DNA of 64,000 nt from Symbiodinium natans (GCA_905221605.1 CAJNDS010002183.1:95001-159000), one strand, 5' to 3'; counted from the first letter of the stretch, positions 1 through 11,268 are shown. The notes: generated from the sequence alone by a model not told the origin. Program-made: numbers and translations.

Positions 1-110
1 CGTCCGGCGAAGCCTGGCGAGGGCTCGGGGCCAGTGCGCGCGATGAGCGCGGCCCACGCATAGAAGGGTGGAACCCGCGTGCCAGCGTCAGTCTGGCCCC
101 AAAGAGAATA
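1..110 (+). pseudogene. Exon-like block, copy 1, truncated at window edge
   Basis: Matches the later part of the exon-like block at 4178-4360. The same frame is open here (reading SGEAWRGLGASARDERGP and onward to SLAPKR), then runs into AACCCTAAACC and the satellite. Product not recognised. It may be an old exon carried along with the subtelomeric repeat. Confidence 0.35.
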
Positions 111-706
111 ACCCTAAACCCTCGGTTTTAAAGTTAAAACCACGCATCCTTCCCCCGTAAGGGGCCTTCCCCGTAAGGGGCCTTCCCCGTAAGGGGCCTT
201 CCCGTAAGGGGCCTTCCCCGTAAGGGGCCTTCCCCGTAAGGGGCCTTCCCCGTAAGGGGCCTTCCCCGTAAGGGGCCTTCCCCGTAAGGGGCCTTCCCCG
301 TAAGGGGCCTTCCCCGTAAGGGGCCTTCCCCGTAAGGGGCCTTCCCCGTAAGGGGCCTTCCCCGTAAGGGGCCTTCCGCGTAAGGGGCCTTCCCCGTAAG
401 GGGCCTTCCCCCGTAAGGGGCCTTCCCCCGTAAGGGGCCTTCCCCGTAAGGGGCCTTCCCCGTAAGGGGCCTTCCCCGTAAGGGGCCTTCCCCCGTAAGG
501 GGCCTTCCCCGTAAGGGGCCTTCCCCGTAAGGGGCCTTCCCCGTAAGGGGCCTTCCCCGTAAGGGGCCTTCCCCGTAAGGGGCCTTCCCCGTAAGGGGCC
601 TTCCCCGTAAGGGGCCTTCCCCGTAAGGGGCCTTCCCCGTAAGGGGCCTTCCCCGTAAGGGGCCTTCCCCGTAAGGGGCCTTCCCCGTAAGGGGCCTCCC
701 CGTAAG

Positions 707-868
707 GCCCGAAATCTGGAAAACTAGGGTGTCATTTCCGCTATATGACTTCTTTATAAAAAATCGCATTTTTACTACGGGTCCGCCAAATCCTGGGGCA
801 GGGCCTTTAGAGTGACCCCCGCCAGAGCACCCCCACCAGAGCACCCCCGCCACAGCATCCCGCCACCG
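707..868. repeat. Conserved spacer block type 1 inside satellite (4 copies)
   Basis: A non-satellite block beginning cccgaaatctggaaaactag, then tcatttccgctatatgac, a short A/T-rich stretch, and a GC-rich part with ccccGCCAGAGCACCCCC. Further copies lie at about 2028-2194, 4937-5104 and 8278-8450. The first half is shared with type 2 blocks. Conservation between diverged satellite arrays suggests that it moves with the array or is selected. Confidence 0.85.
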
Positions 869-2847
869 TAAAGGGGCCTTCCCCGTAAGGGGCCTTCCCC
901 GTAAGGGGCCTTCCCGGTAAGGGGCGTTCCCCGTAAGGGGCGTTCCCCGTAAGGGGCGTTCCCCGTAAGGGGCCTTCCCCGTAAGGGACCTTCCCCGTAA
1001 GGGGCCTTCCCCGTAAGGGACCTTCCCCGTAAGGGGCCTTCCCCGTAAGGGGCCTTCCCCGTAAGGGGCCTTCCCCGGAAGGGGCCTTCCCCGTAAGGGG
1101 CCTTCCCCGTAAGGGGCCTTCCCCGTAAGGGGCCTTCCCCGCAAGGGGCCTTCCCCGTAATAGGCCTTCCCCGTAAGGGGCCTTCCCCATAAGGGGCCTT
1201 CCCCGTAAGGGGCCTTCCCCGTGAGGGGCCTTCTCTGTAAGGGGCCTTCCCCGCAAGGGGCCTTCCCCGTAAGGGGCCTTCCCCATAAGGGGCCTTCCCC
1301 GAGGGGCCTTCTAAGGGGCCTTCCCCGTAAGGGGCCTTCCCCGTAAGGGGCCTTCCCCGTAAGGGGCCTTCCCCGTAAGGGGCCTTCCCCGTAAGGGGCC
1401 TTCCCCGTAGGGGCCTTCCCCGTAAGGGGCCTCCCCCGTAAGGGGCCTCCGTAAGGGGCCTTCCCCGTAAGGGGCCTTCCCCGTAAGGGGCCTTCCCCGT
1501 AAGGGGCCTTCCCCGTAAGGGGCCTTCCCCGTAAGGGGCCTTCCCCGTAAGGGGCCTTCCCCGTAAGGGGCCTTCCCCGTAAGGGGCCTGCCCCGTAAGG
1601 GGCCTTCCCCGTAAGGGGCCTTCCCCGTAAGGGGCCTTCCCCGCAAGGGGCCTTCCCCGCAAGGGGCCTTCCCCGTAAGGGGCCTTCCCCGTAAGGGGCC
1701 TTCCCCGTAAGGGGCCTTCCCCGTAAGGGGCCTTCCCCGTAAGGGGCCTTCCCCGTAAGGGGCCTTCCCCGTAAGGGGCCTTCCCCGTAAGGGGCCTTCC
1801 CCGTAAGGGGCCTTCCCCGTAAGGGGCCTTCCCCGTAAGGGGCCTTCCCCGTAAGGGGCCTTCCCGGTAAGGGGCCTTCCCCGTAAGGGGCCTTCCCCGT
1901 AAGGGGCCTTCCCCGTAAGGGGCCTTCCCCGTAAGGGGCCTTCCCCGTAAGGGGCCTTCCCCGTAAGGGGCCTTCCCCGCAAGGGGCCTTCCCCGTAAGG
2001 GGCCTTCCCCGTAAGGGGCCTCCCCGTAAGGCCCGAAATCTGGAAAACTAGGGTGTCATTTCCGCTATATGACTTCTTTACTAAAAAATCGCATTTTTAC
2101 TACGGGTCCCGCCAAATCCTGGGGCAGGGGCCTTTAGAGTGACCCCCGCCAGAGCACCCCCACCAGAGCACCCCCGCCACAGCATCCCGCCACCGTAAGG
2201 GCCTTCCCCGTAAGGGGCCTTCCCCGTAAGGGGCCTTCCCCGTAAGGGGCCTTCCCCGTAAGGGGCCTTCCCGGTAAGGGGCGTTCCCCGTAAGGGGCGT
2301 TCCCCGTAAGGGGCGTTCCCCGTAAGGGGCCTTCCCCGTAAGGGACCTTCCCCGTAAGGGGCCTTCCCCGTAAGGGACCTTCCCCGTAAGGGGCCTTCCC
2401 CGTAAGGGGCCTTCCCCGTAAGGGGCCTTCCCCGGAAGGGGCCTTCCCCGTAAGGGGCCTTCCCCGTAAGGGGCCTTCCCCGTAAGGGGCCTTCCCCCGT
2501 AAGGGGCCTTCCCCATACTAGGCCTTCCCCATAAGGGGCCTTCCCCGTAAGGGGCCTTCCCCGTAAGGGGCCTTCTCTGTAAGGGGCCTTCCCCGTAAGG
2601 GGCCTTCCCGTAAGGGGCCTTCCCCATAAGGGGCCTTCCCCGTAAGGGGCCTTCCCCGTAAGGGGCCTTCCCCGTAAAGGGCCTTCCCCGTAAGGGGCCT
2701 TCCCCGTAAGGGGCCTTCCCCGTAAGGGGCCTTCCCCGCAAGGGGCCTTCCCCGCAAGGGGCCTTCCCCGTAAGGGGCCTTCCCCGTAAGGGGCCTTCCC
2801 CGTAAGGGGCCTTCCCCGTAAGGGGCCTTCGACGTAAGGGGCCTCCC

Positions 2848-2990
2848 GTAAGGCCCGAAATCTGGAAAACTAGGGTGTCATTTCCGCTATATGACTTCTT
2901 TACTAAATCACCTGAAAATCGAGCACTTTGGGGCCGATCCTGGGGTACCCCTCATTTGGGCCTTGTTTGGGGGCCTTCCTGGCAAGCGGC
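2848..2990. repeat. Conserved spacer block type 2 inside satellite (4 copies)
   Basis: Shares the cccgaaatctggaaaactag and tcatttccgctatatgac core with type 1 but continues with tcgagcactttggggccgat and a T/G-rich stretch. Other copies lie at about 3386-3520, 9086-9226 and 9622-9760. The two types alternate in fixed order within each segmental copy. Confidence 0.85.
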
Positions 2991-3594
2991 CTTCCCCCAT
3001 AAGGGGCCCGCAAGGGGCCTTCCTCGTAAGGGGCCTTAAGGGGCGTAAGGGGCCTTCCCCGTAAGGGGCCTTCCCCATAAAAAGTCTTCTCCGTAAAGGG
3101 GCCTTCCCCGTAAGGGGCCTTCCCCGTAAGGGGCCTTCCCCGTAAGAAACCTTCCCCGTAGGGGGGCCTTCCCCGTAAGGGGCCTTCCCCGTAAAGGGGC
3201 TTTCCCCCTAAGGGGCCTTCCCCGTAAGGGGCCTTCGCCGTAAGGGGGCCTTCCTCGTAAGGGGGCCTCCCCTTACCCCGTAAGGGGCCTTCCCCGTAAG
3301 GGGGCCTTCCCCGTAAGGGGGCCTTCCCCGTAAGGGGGCCTTCCCCGTAAGGGGGCCTTCCCCGTAAGGGGCCCCGTCCCCCGTAAGGCCCGAAATCTGG
3401 AAAACTAAGGTGTCATTTCCGCTATATGATTTCTTTATTAAATCACTTGAGAATCGAGCACTTTGGGGCCGATCCTGGGGTACCCCTCATTTGGGCCTTG
3501 TTTGGGGGCCTTCCTGGCAGGCGCTTCCCCGTAAGGGGCCTTCCCCGTAGGGGGCCTTCCCCGTAAGGGGCCTTCCCCTTACGGGGAAGGTGGC

Positions 3595-4028
3595 CTTTTT
3601 GGGCTCCTCCCGGACCATTTCTGGGCCTTTTTTGGGCTAGGAAGCCTCCTTCGGCCAGGCCTCCCAAACTTCATGAGGTCCCAGGACAGTCGCAGGACCA
3701 AAAACCAAAGGGAGCCCAAGGCATAGACTTATGGGTCTTGTAAGCCCGGTATAAACATCATAATTTGGAAACACCGGGAAAAAAAAACGTAAACCCGCCA
3801 AGCAAACCTATGGATCTTGGGGGGACAGAGAGGCCTTCGCGGGGGGTACCCCAGGATTTGGTCAAAGGCGGCCCGTAGCCCCCCCTCCCACTACTGTACT
3901 TACACACGATATTATAAAACCCTAAACCCGCCCAAGGTTGAGATGTGGGTGGGTGGGTTGGGAGAGCGCGTTGGACCTAGGCGCACACCACAACACACGC
4001 CCTGCGTGGTGGTGTGCGCGGAACGTTG
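3595..4028. other. Unique tail of subtelomeric segment (also 9840-10250)
   Basis: Non-satellite sequence of about 430 bp at the end of each segmental copy, leading into the CCCTAAA array. It contains a short inverted repeat (cgcacaccacaacacacgcc against gtggtgtgcgcg) just before the telomeric run. Reading frames of 70-80 codons occur on both strands but end in telomeric repeat and have no recognisable motif, so no gene is called. Confidence 0.6.
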
Positions 4029-4174
4029 GCAAACCCTAAACCCTAAACCCTAAACCCTAAACCCTAAACCCTAAACCCTAAACCCTAAACCCTAAACCCT
4101 AAACCCTAAACCCTAAACCCTAAACCCTAAACCCTAAACCCTAAACCCTAAACCCTAAACCCTAAACCCTAAAC
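4029..4174. repeat. Internal telomeric array (CCCTAAA), about 20 units
   Basis: Near-perfect CCCTAAA run closing segmental copy 1 and abutting the exon-like block of copy 2. Its position between segment copies suggests former chromosome ends or telomere-mediated joining. Confidence 0.97.
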
Positions 4175-4177
4175 TAG

Positions 4178-4360
4178 AGCGAGCTGCGGGTCCTGCGAGA
4201 AGCAGCAGCGAGCGATACCGCGTGGCGCCAGCCCGCGGACGAGCCCGAGCCGTCCGGCGAAGCCTGGCGAGGGCTCGGGGCCAGTGCGCGCGATGAGCGC
4301 GGCCCACGCATAGAAGGGTGGAACCCGCGTGCCAGCGTCAGTCTGGCCCCAAAGAGAATA
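4178..4360 (+). pseudogene. Exon-like block at head of subtelomeric copy 2
   Basis: Directly after a CCCTAAA array and a CTAG that could act as a splice acceptor, one frame is open for about 60 codons with protein-like, Arg/Glu/Ala-rich composition (begins SELRVLREAAASDTAWRQ, ends near SLAPKR). It ends in AACCCTAAACC. The block is the only non-repetitive GC-rich sequence in this part of the segment and is shared with copy 1, so it could be a duplicated exon or an exon remnant. No domain is recognised. Confidence 0.35.
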
Positions 4361-4401
4361 ACCCTAAACCCTCGGTTTCAAAGTTAAAACCACGCATCCT
4401 T

Positions 4402-7400
4402 TCCCCCGTAAGGGGCCTTCCCCGTAAGGGGCCTTCCCCGTAAGGGGCCTTCCCCGTAAGGGGCCTTCCCCGTAAGGGGCCTTCCCCGTAAGGGGCCTTC
4501 CCCGTAAGGGGCCTCCCCGTAAGGGGCCTTCCCCGTAAGGGGCCTTCCCCGTAAGGGGCCTTCCCCGTAAGGGGCCTTCCCCGTAAGGGGCCTTCCCCGT
4601 AAGGGGCCTTCCCCGTAAGGGGCCTTCCCCGTAAGGGGCCTTCCCCGTAAGGGGCCTCCCCCGTAAGGGGCCTTCCCCGTAAGGGGCCTTCCCCGTAAGG
4701 GGCCTTCCCCGTAAGGGGCCTTCCCCGTAAGGGGCCTTCCCCGTAAGGGGCCTTCCCCGTAAGGGGCCTTCCCCGTAAGGGGCCTTCCCCGTAAGGGCCT
4801 TCCCCGTAAGGGGCCTTCCCCCGTAAGGGGCCTTCCCCCGTAAGGGGCCTTCCCCCGTAAGGGGCCTTCCCCAGAGGGGCCTTCCCCGTAAGGGGCCTTC
4901 CCCGTAAGGGGCCTTCCTCGTAAGGGGCCTCCCCGTAAGGCCCGAAATCTGGAAAACTAGGGTGTCATTTCCGCTATATGACTTCTTTACTAAAAAATCG
5001 CATTTTTACTACGGGTCCCGCCAAATCCTGGGGCAGGGGCCTTTAGAGTGACCCCCGCCAGAGCACCCCCACCAGAGCACCCCCGCCACAGCATCCCGCC
5101 ACCGTAAGGGCCTTCCCCGTAAGGGGCCTTCCCCGTAAGGGGCCTTCCCCGTAAGGGGCCTTCCCGGTAAGGGGCCTTCCCGGTAAGGGGCGTTCCCCGT
5201 AAGGGGCGTTCCCCGTAAGGGGCCTTCCCCGTAAGGGGCCTTCCCCGTAAGGGGCCCTTCCCCGTAAGGGGCCCTTCCCCGTAAGGGGCCCTTCCCCGTA
5301 AGGGGCCCTTCCCCGTAAGGGGCCCTTCCCCGTAAGGGGCCCTTCCCCGTAAGGGGCCCTTCCCCGTAAGGGGCCCTTCCCCGTAAGGGGCCCTTCCCTG
5401 TAAGGGGCCCTTCCCCGTAAGGGGCCCTTCCCCGTAAGGGGCCCTTCCCCGTAAGGGGCCCTTCCCCGTAAGGGGCCCTTCCCCGTAAGGGGCCCTTCCC
5501 CGTAAGGGGCCCTTCCCCGTAAGGGGCCCTTCCCCGTAAGGGGCCCTTCCCCGTAAGGGGCCCTTCCCCGTAAGGGGCCCTTCCCCGTAAGGGGCCCTTC
5601 CCCGTAAGGGGCCCTTCCCCGTAAGGGGCCCTTCCCGTAAGGGGCCCTCCCCGTAAGGGGCCCTCCCCGTAAGGGGCCCTCCCCGTAAGGGGCCTTCCCC
5701 GTAAGGGGCCTTCCCCGTAAGGGGCCTTCCCCGTAAGGGGCCTTCCCCCGTAAGGGGCCTTCCCCCGTAAGGGGCCTTTCCCTACCCCGTAAGGGCCTTC
5801 CCCCGCAAGGGGCCTTCCCCCGCAAGGGGCCTTCCCCCGCAAGGGGCCTTCCCCCGCAAGGGGCCTTCCCCCGCAAGGGGCCTTCCCCCGCAAGGGGCCT
5901 TCCCCCGCAAGGGGCCTTCCCCCGCAAGGGGCCTTCCCCCGTAAGGGGCCTTCCCCCGTAAGGGGCCTTCCCCCGTAACCGTAAGGGGCCTTCCCCCGTA
6001 ACCGTAAGGGGCCTTCCCCCGTAACCGTAAGGGGCCTTCCCCCGTAACCGTAAGGGGCCTTCCCCCGTAACCGTAAGGGGCCTTCCCCCGTAACCGTAAG
6101 GGGCCTTCCCCCGTAACCGTAAGGGGCCTTCCCCCGTAACCGTAAGGGGCCTTCCCCCGTCCCCGTAAGGGGCCTTCCCCCGTCCCCGTAAGGGGCCTTC
6201 CCCCGTCCCCGTAAGGGGCCTTCCCCCGTCCCCGTAAGGGGCCTTCCCCCGTCCCCGTAAGGGGCCTTCCCGTAAAACCGTAAGGGGCTTTCCCGAACGT
6301 AAGGGCCTTCCCCGTAAAACGTAAGGGGCATTCCCCCGTAAACCGTAAGGGGCTTCCACCGTACCGTTAAGGGGCCTTCCCACGTTAACCCGTAGAAGGG
6401 CCTTCCCCCGTAACGTAAGGGGCTCCCCCGTAACTGTAAGGGGCCTTCCACGAAACGTAGGGGCCTTCAATCCGTAACCGAGGGGCCTTCCCCGTCACCG
6501 TAAGGGGGCCTCCCGTAAACCGTAAGGGGCCTTCCCCGAACGTTAAGGGGCATTCCCCTAACGTAAGGGGCTTCCCCCGTAAACCGTAAGGGCTTCCCCA
6601 TAACGTAAGGGCCTTCCCCCCGTACCGTAAGGGGCCTTCCCCCGTCCCCGTAAGGGGCCTTCCCCCGTCCCCGTAAGGGGCCTTCCCCCGTCCCCGTAAG
6701 GGGCCTTCCCCCGTCCCCGTAAGGGGCCTTCCCCCGTCCCCGTAAGGGGCCTTCCCCCGTCCCCGTAAGGGGCCTTCCCCCGTCCCCGTAAGGGGCCTTC
6801 TTCCCCCGTAAGGGGCCGCCTTCCCCCGTAAGGGGCCGCCTTCCCCCGTAAGGGGCCGCCTTCCCCCGTAAGGGGCCGCCTTCCCCCCGTAAGGGGCCGC
6901 CTTCCCCCGTAAGGGGCCGCCTTCCCCCGTAAGGGGCCGCCTTCCCCCGTAAGGGGCCGCCTTCCCCCGTAAGGGGCCGCCTTCCCCCGTAAGGGGCGGC
7001 CTTCCCCCGCAAGCGGCCTTCCCCCGTAAGGGGCGGCCTTCCCCCGTAAGGGGCCTTCCCCCGTAAGGGGCCTTCCCCCGTCAGGGGCCTTCCCCCGTCA
7101 GGGGCCTTCCCCCGTCAGGGGCCTTCCCCCGTCAGGGGCCTTCCCCCGTCAATGGCCTTCCCCCGTCAGGGGCCTTCCCCCGTAAGGGGCCTTCCCCCGT
7201 AAGGGGCCTTCCCCCGTAAGGGGCCTTCCCCCGTAAGGGGCCTTCCCCCGTAAGGGGCCTTCCCCCGTAAGGGGCCTTCCCCCGTAAGGGGCCTTCCCCT
7301 TCCCCGTAAGGGGCCTTCCCCTTCCCCGTAAGGGGCCTTCCCCTTCCCCGTAAGGGGCCTTCCCCTTCCCCGTAAGGGGCCTTCCCCTTCCCCGTAAGGG

Positions 7401-9832
7401 GCCTTCCCCTTCCCCGTAAGGGGCCTTCCCCTTCCCCGTAAGGGGCCTTTCCTTTCCCGTTAAGGGGCATTTCCCCTTCCCGTTAAGGCCGTAAGGGGCC
7501 TCCCCGTAAGGGGCCTTCCCCCGTAAGGGGCCTTCCCCCGTAAGGGGCCTTCCCCCGTAAGGGGCCTTCCCCCGTAAGGGGCCTTCCCCCGTAAGGGGCC
7601 TTCCCCCGTAAGGGGCCTTCCCCCGTAAGGGGCCTTCCCCCGTAAGGGGCCTTCCCCCGTAAGGGGCCTTCCCCGTAAGGGGCCTTCCCCCGTAAGGGGC
7701 CTTCCCCGTAAGGGGCCTTCCCCGTAAGGGGCCTTCCCCGTAAGGGGCCTTCCCCGTAAGGGGCCTTCCCCGTAAGGGGCCTTCCCCGTAAGGGGCCTTC
7801 CCCGTAAGGGGCCTTGGGCCTTCCCCGTAAGGGGCCTTCCCCGTAAGGGGCCTTCCCCGTAGGGGCCGTAAGGGGCCTTCCCCGTAAGGGGCCTTCCCCG
7901 TAAGGGGCCTTCCCCGTAAGGGGCCTTCCCCGTAAGGGGCCTTCCCCGTAAGGGGCCTTCCCCCCTTCCCCGTAAGGGGCCTTCCCCGTAAAGGGGCCTT
8001 CCCCGCAAGGGGCCTTCCCCGTAAGGGGCCTTCCCCATAAGGGGCCTTCCCCGTAAGGGGCCTTCCCCGTAAGGGGCCTTCCCCGTAAGGGGCCTTCCCC
8101 GTAAGGGGCCTTCCCCGTAAGGGGCCTTCCCCGTAAGGGGCCTTCCCCCGTAAGGGGCCTTCCCCCGTAAGGGGCCTTCCCCCGTAAGGGGCCTTCCCCC
8201 GTAAGGGGCCTTCCCCAGAGGGGCCTTCCCCGTAAGGGGCCTTCCCCGTAAGGGGCCTTCCTCGTAAGGGGCCTCCCCGTAAGGCCCGAAATCTGGAAAA
8301 CTAGGGTGTCATTTCCGCTATATGACTTCTTTACTAAAAAATCGCATTTTTACTACGGGTCCCGCCAAATCCTGGGGCAGGGGCCTTTAGAGTGACCCCC
8401 GCCAGAGCACCCCCACCAGAGCACCCCCGCCACAGCATCCCGCCACCGTAAGGGCCTTCCCCGTAAGGGGCCTTCCCCGTAAGGGGCCTTCCCCGTAAGG
8501 GGCCTTCCCGGTAAGGGGCGTTCCCCGTAAGGGGCGTTCCCCGTAAGGGGCGTTCCCCGTAAGGGGCCTTCCCCGTAAGGGGCCTTCCCCGTAAGGGGCC
8601 TTCCCCGTAAGGGACCTTCCCCGTAAGGGGCCTTCCCCGTAAGGGGCCTTCCCCGTAAGGGGCCTTCCCCGGAAGGGGCCTTCCCCGTAAGGGGCCTTCC
8701 CCGTAAGGGGCCTTCCCCGTAAGGGGCCTTCCCCCGTAAGGGGCCTTCCCCATACTAGGCCTTCCCCATAAGGGGCCTTCCCCGTAAGGGGCCTTCCCCG
8801 TAAGGGGCCTTCTCTGTAAGGGGCCTTCCCCGTAAGGGGCCTTCCCGTAAGGGGCCTTCCCCATAAGGGGCCTTCCCCGTAAGGGGCCTTCCCCGTAAGG
8901 GGCCTTCCCCGTAAAGGGCCTTCCCCGTAAGGGGCCTTCCCCGTAAGGGGCCTTCCCCGTAAGGGGCCTTCCCCGCAAGGGGCCTTCCCCGCAAGGGGCC
9001 TTCCCCGTAAGGGGCCTTCCCCGTAAGGGGCCTTCCCCGTAAGGGGCCTTCCCCGTAAGGGGCCTTCGACGTAAGGGGCCTCCCGTAAGGCCCGAAATCT
9101 GGAAAACTAGGGTGTCATTTCCGCTATATGACTTCTTTACTAAATCACCTGAAAATCGAGCACTTTGGGGCCGATCCTGGGGTACCCCTCATTTGGGCCT
9201 TGTTTGGGGGCCTTCCTGGCAAGCGGCCTTCCCCCATAAGGGGCCCGCAAGGGGCCTTCCTCGTAAGGGGCCTTAAGGGGCGTAAGGGGCCTTCCCCGTA
9301 AGGGGCCTTCCCCATAAAAAGTCTTCTCCGTAAAGGGGCCTTCCCCGTAAGGGGCCTTCCCCGTAAGGGGCCTTCCCCGTAAGAAACCTTCCCCGTAGGG
9401 GGGCCTTCCCCGTAAGGGGCCTTCCCCGTAAAGGGGCTTTCCCCCTAAGGGGCCTTCCCCGTAAGGGGCCTTCGCCGTAAGGGGGCCTTCCTCGTAAGGG
9501 GGCCTCCCCTTACCCCGTAAGGGGCCTTCCCCGTAAGGGGGCCTTCCCCGTAAGGGGGCCTTCCCCGTAAGGGGGCCTTCCCCGTAAGGGGGCCTTCCCC
9601 GTAAGGGGCCCCGTCCCCCGTAAGGCCCGAAATCTGGAAAACTAAGGTGTCATTTCCGCTATATGATTTCTTTATTAAATCACTTGAGAATCGAGCACTT
9701 TGGGGCCGATCCTGGGGTACCCCTCATTTGGGCCTTGTTTGGGGGCCTTCCTGGCAGGCGCTTCCCCGTAAGGGGCCTTCCCCGTAGGGGGCCTTCCCCG
9801 TAAGGGGCCTTCCCCTTACGGGGAAGGTGGCC
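4402..9832. repeat. 16-bp GC-rich satellite arrays, copy 2, expanded
   Basis: Same unit as in copy 1 but with blocks of longer variant units, each variant clustered in its own run. That pattern indicates repeated local amplification rather than a single expansion. Spacer blocks interrupt near 4937, 8278, 9086 and 9622. Satellite variants between 6290 and 6620 are scrambled and irregular (single-copy indels in each unit), then order resumes. Confidence 0.97.
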
Positions 9833-10252
9833 TTTTTGGGCTCCTCCCGGACCATTTCTGGGCCTTTTTTGGGCTAGGAAGCCTCCTTCGGCCAGGCCTC
9901 CCAAACTTCATGAGGTCCCAGGACAGTCGCAGGACCAAAAACCAAAGGGAGCCCAAGGCATAGACTTATGGGTCTTGTAAGCCCGGTATAAACATCATAA
10001 TTTGGAAACACCGGGAAAAAAAACAAACCTATGGATCTTGGGGGGACAGAGAGGCCTTCGCGGGGGGTACCCCAGGATTTGGTCAAAGGCGGCCCGTAGC
10101 CCCCCCTCCCACTACTGTACTTACACACGATATTATAAAACCCTAAACCCGCCCAAGGTTGAGATGTGGGTGGGTGGGTTGGGAGAGCTCGTTGGACCTA
10201 GGCGCACACCACAACACACGCCCTGCGTGGTGGTGTGCGCGGAACGTTGGCA

Positions 10253-10529
10253 AACCCTAAACCCTAAACCCTAAACCCTAAACCCTAAACCCTAAACCCT
10301 AAACCCTAAACCCTAAACCCTAAACCCTAAACCCTAAACCCTAAACCCTAAACCCTAAACCCTAAACCCTAAACCCTAAACCCTAAACCTTAAACCTAAA
10401 CCCTAAACCCTAAACCCTAAACCCTAAACCCTAAACCCTAAACCCTAAACCCTAAACCCTAAACCCTAAACCCTAAACCCTAAACCCTAAACCCTAAACC
10501 CTAAACCCTAAGCCCTAAACCCTAAAACC
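10253..10529. repeat. Internal telomeric array (CCCTAAA), about 39 units
   Basis: Long CCCTAAA run with only a few variant units (CTTAAACCTAAA near 10386, CCCTAAG near 10508). It ends the satellite domain; exon-bearing DNA starts to the right. Confidence 0.97.
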
Positions 10530-11020
10530 AAGTGCTTCTGCCAGGCTTAGATTCTACACCAAGTTTGAGTTCAAGGCCAGGCCGCCGCAAAAGCCTAAAG
10601 CCCTAACGCCCTGAAGGGTTTAGGGTCTAGGCTCCCAAAGACATCGCAAGGCCCCAAAAGCCCTGAAATCCCCCCAAAAGTGGGTTTTGGGTTGAGGGGA
10701 AAGACCCGAACGCCCTAAGTTCAGAGGGCTCCCCCCCCAAGAGCCGAGCAGCCTGCGTCGTCAGCTCTTGCTTCGCAGGTGACGGAGAAGATTCAGGACA
10801 TCCGGCAGGGGCTTTCACCCCCAAGCTTCTCTAACCCCTAAAAACCTTGTATAGTCCCTATATACTTAAGCAGACCCCAAAGAACCCATAACTACCCCCT
10901 AAGGTTCCTTATAAGGGAAGATGGTGGACCCTAAGCCCTTGGGTTTCGGTTTTTATTTTCATGGTGTTAGGGCTTGGGTCCATACTGGCTGTCTTTGAGG
11001 TTTTTTACATGTCTAGCACT

Positions 11021-11081
11021 TGGGATGTTTCCCCCCTATGATAATCTCATTAAGGACTGCTCGTAGAAGAGGGAACATCCT
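11021..11081. mobile_element. Short inverted-repeat element, family B copy 1 (degenerate)
   Basis: The left end GGGATGTTTCCCCCCTATGA and right end GAAGAGGGAACATCC form family B inverted ends, with the internal TTAAGGACTGCT motif retained. It resembles the copies at 27308, 30461, 37204 and 63911. No coding capacity. Confidence 0.6.
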
Positions 11082-11149
11082 AATGTCTACACTCTCTACG
11101 TCGACGTCCTTGCAGGGGTTTTTAGGGTGTTGCGGCTTCAGTCCGAGGT

Positions 11150-11268
11150 AGTATTAGGGAGACCCTTCTTCAACCTACTTCTGGGCCTCTTAACAGGGAC
11201 CTTATTGAGAGGGTCTATATCCCCAAGGGTCCCCTTAATCTTAACTCCTATTCAGGACTACTACCAGA
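11150..11268. mobile_element. Inverted-repeat element, family G copy 1
   Basis: Shares with 47348-47470 the order GTATTAGGGAGACCC, CTTCTGGG, AGGGACCTTAT, GGGTCTATATCCCCAAG, then a right end complementary to the left. Related sequence at two unlinked places with nothing similar around it identifies a dispersed element. Confidence 0.65.

Larger units (their letters stand above)
140..3590. repeat. 16-bp GC-rich satellite arrays, copy 1
   Basis: Tandem GGCCTTCCCCGTAAGG units, mostly perfect, with 15- to 18-bp variants and point variants (GGCGTT, GGACCTT, CCGCAAGG, CCATAAGG). The + strand carries TAA in every unit, so it is closed in all frames every 48 nt. The minus strand lacks stops, giving long frames that all translate to GRPLTGKAPYGEGPLR repeats. 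The arrays are interrupted by spacer blocks near 707, 2028, 2848 and 3386. Confidence 0.97.
1..4174. repeat. Subtelomere-like segmental repeat, copy 1 (left end cut by window)
   Basis: The order is exon-like block, 16-bp satellite arrays, spacer blocks, unique tail, CCCTAAA array. The same order returns from 4178 or 4252 onward, and long stretches are nearly identical (about 2840-4028 against 9080-10250). Small indels separate the copies; for example the A-run near 3780 is followed by about 16 extra bases absent from copy 2 near 10020. Copy 2 is longer because it contains an additional expanded satellite between about 5230 and 8030. Telomeric runs read CCCTAAA on the + strand, the orientation expected if the chromosome end lies to the left; that is inference. 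Confidence 0.85.
4178..10529. repeat. Subtelomere-like segmental repeat, copy 2
   Basis: Complete copy running from the exon-like block after one telomeric array to the end of the next telomeric array. It matches copy 1 in the exon-like block, the spacers, the tail and the telomeric end. It differs by about 3 kb of extra satellite made of locally amplified variants: 17-bp units with an extra C around 5240-5690, units with CGCAAGG around 5800-5940, 23-bp units carrying GTAACC around 5960-6150, 22-bp units carrying CCCCCGTCCCC around 6150-6260 and 6630-6800, units with GGGGCCGCC around 6800-7000, and CCTTCCCCTTCCCC units around 7290-7450. Confidence 0.85.

Noticed and set aside
3817-4053. + strand frame of 78 codons, repeated at about 10,002-10,274
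   Set aside because: Ends in telomeric repeat, has no motif, and is present in both copies only because the segment is duplicated.
134-9904. Long minus-strand frames (up to 480 codons) with GRPLTGKAPYGEGPLR-type repeats
   Set aside because: All three minus frames are open with the same peptide because the 16-bp satellite lacks stops on that strand. No non-repeat domain is present, so this is a repeat artefact.
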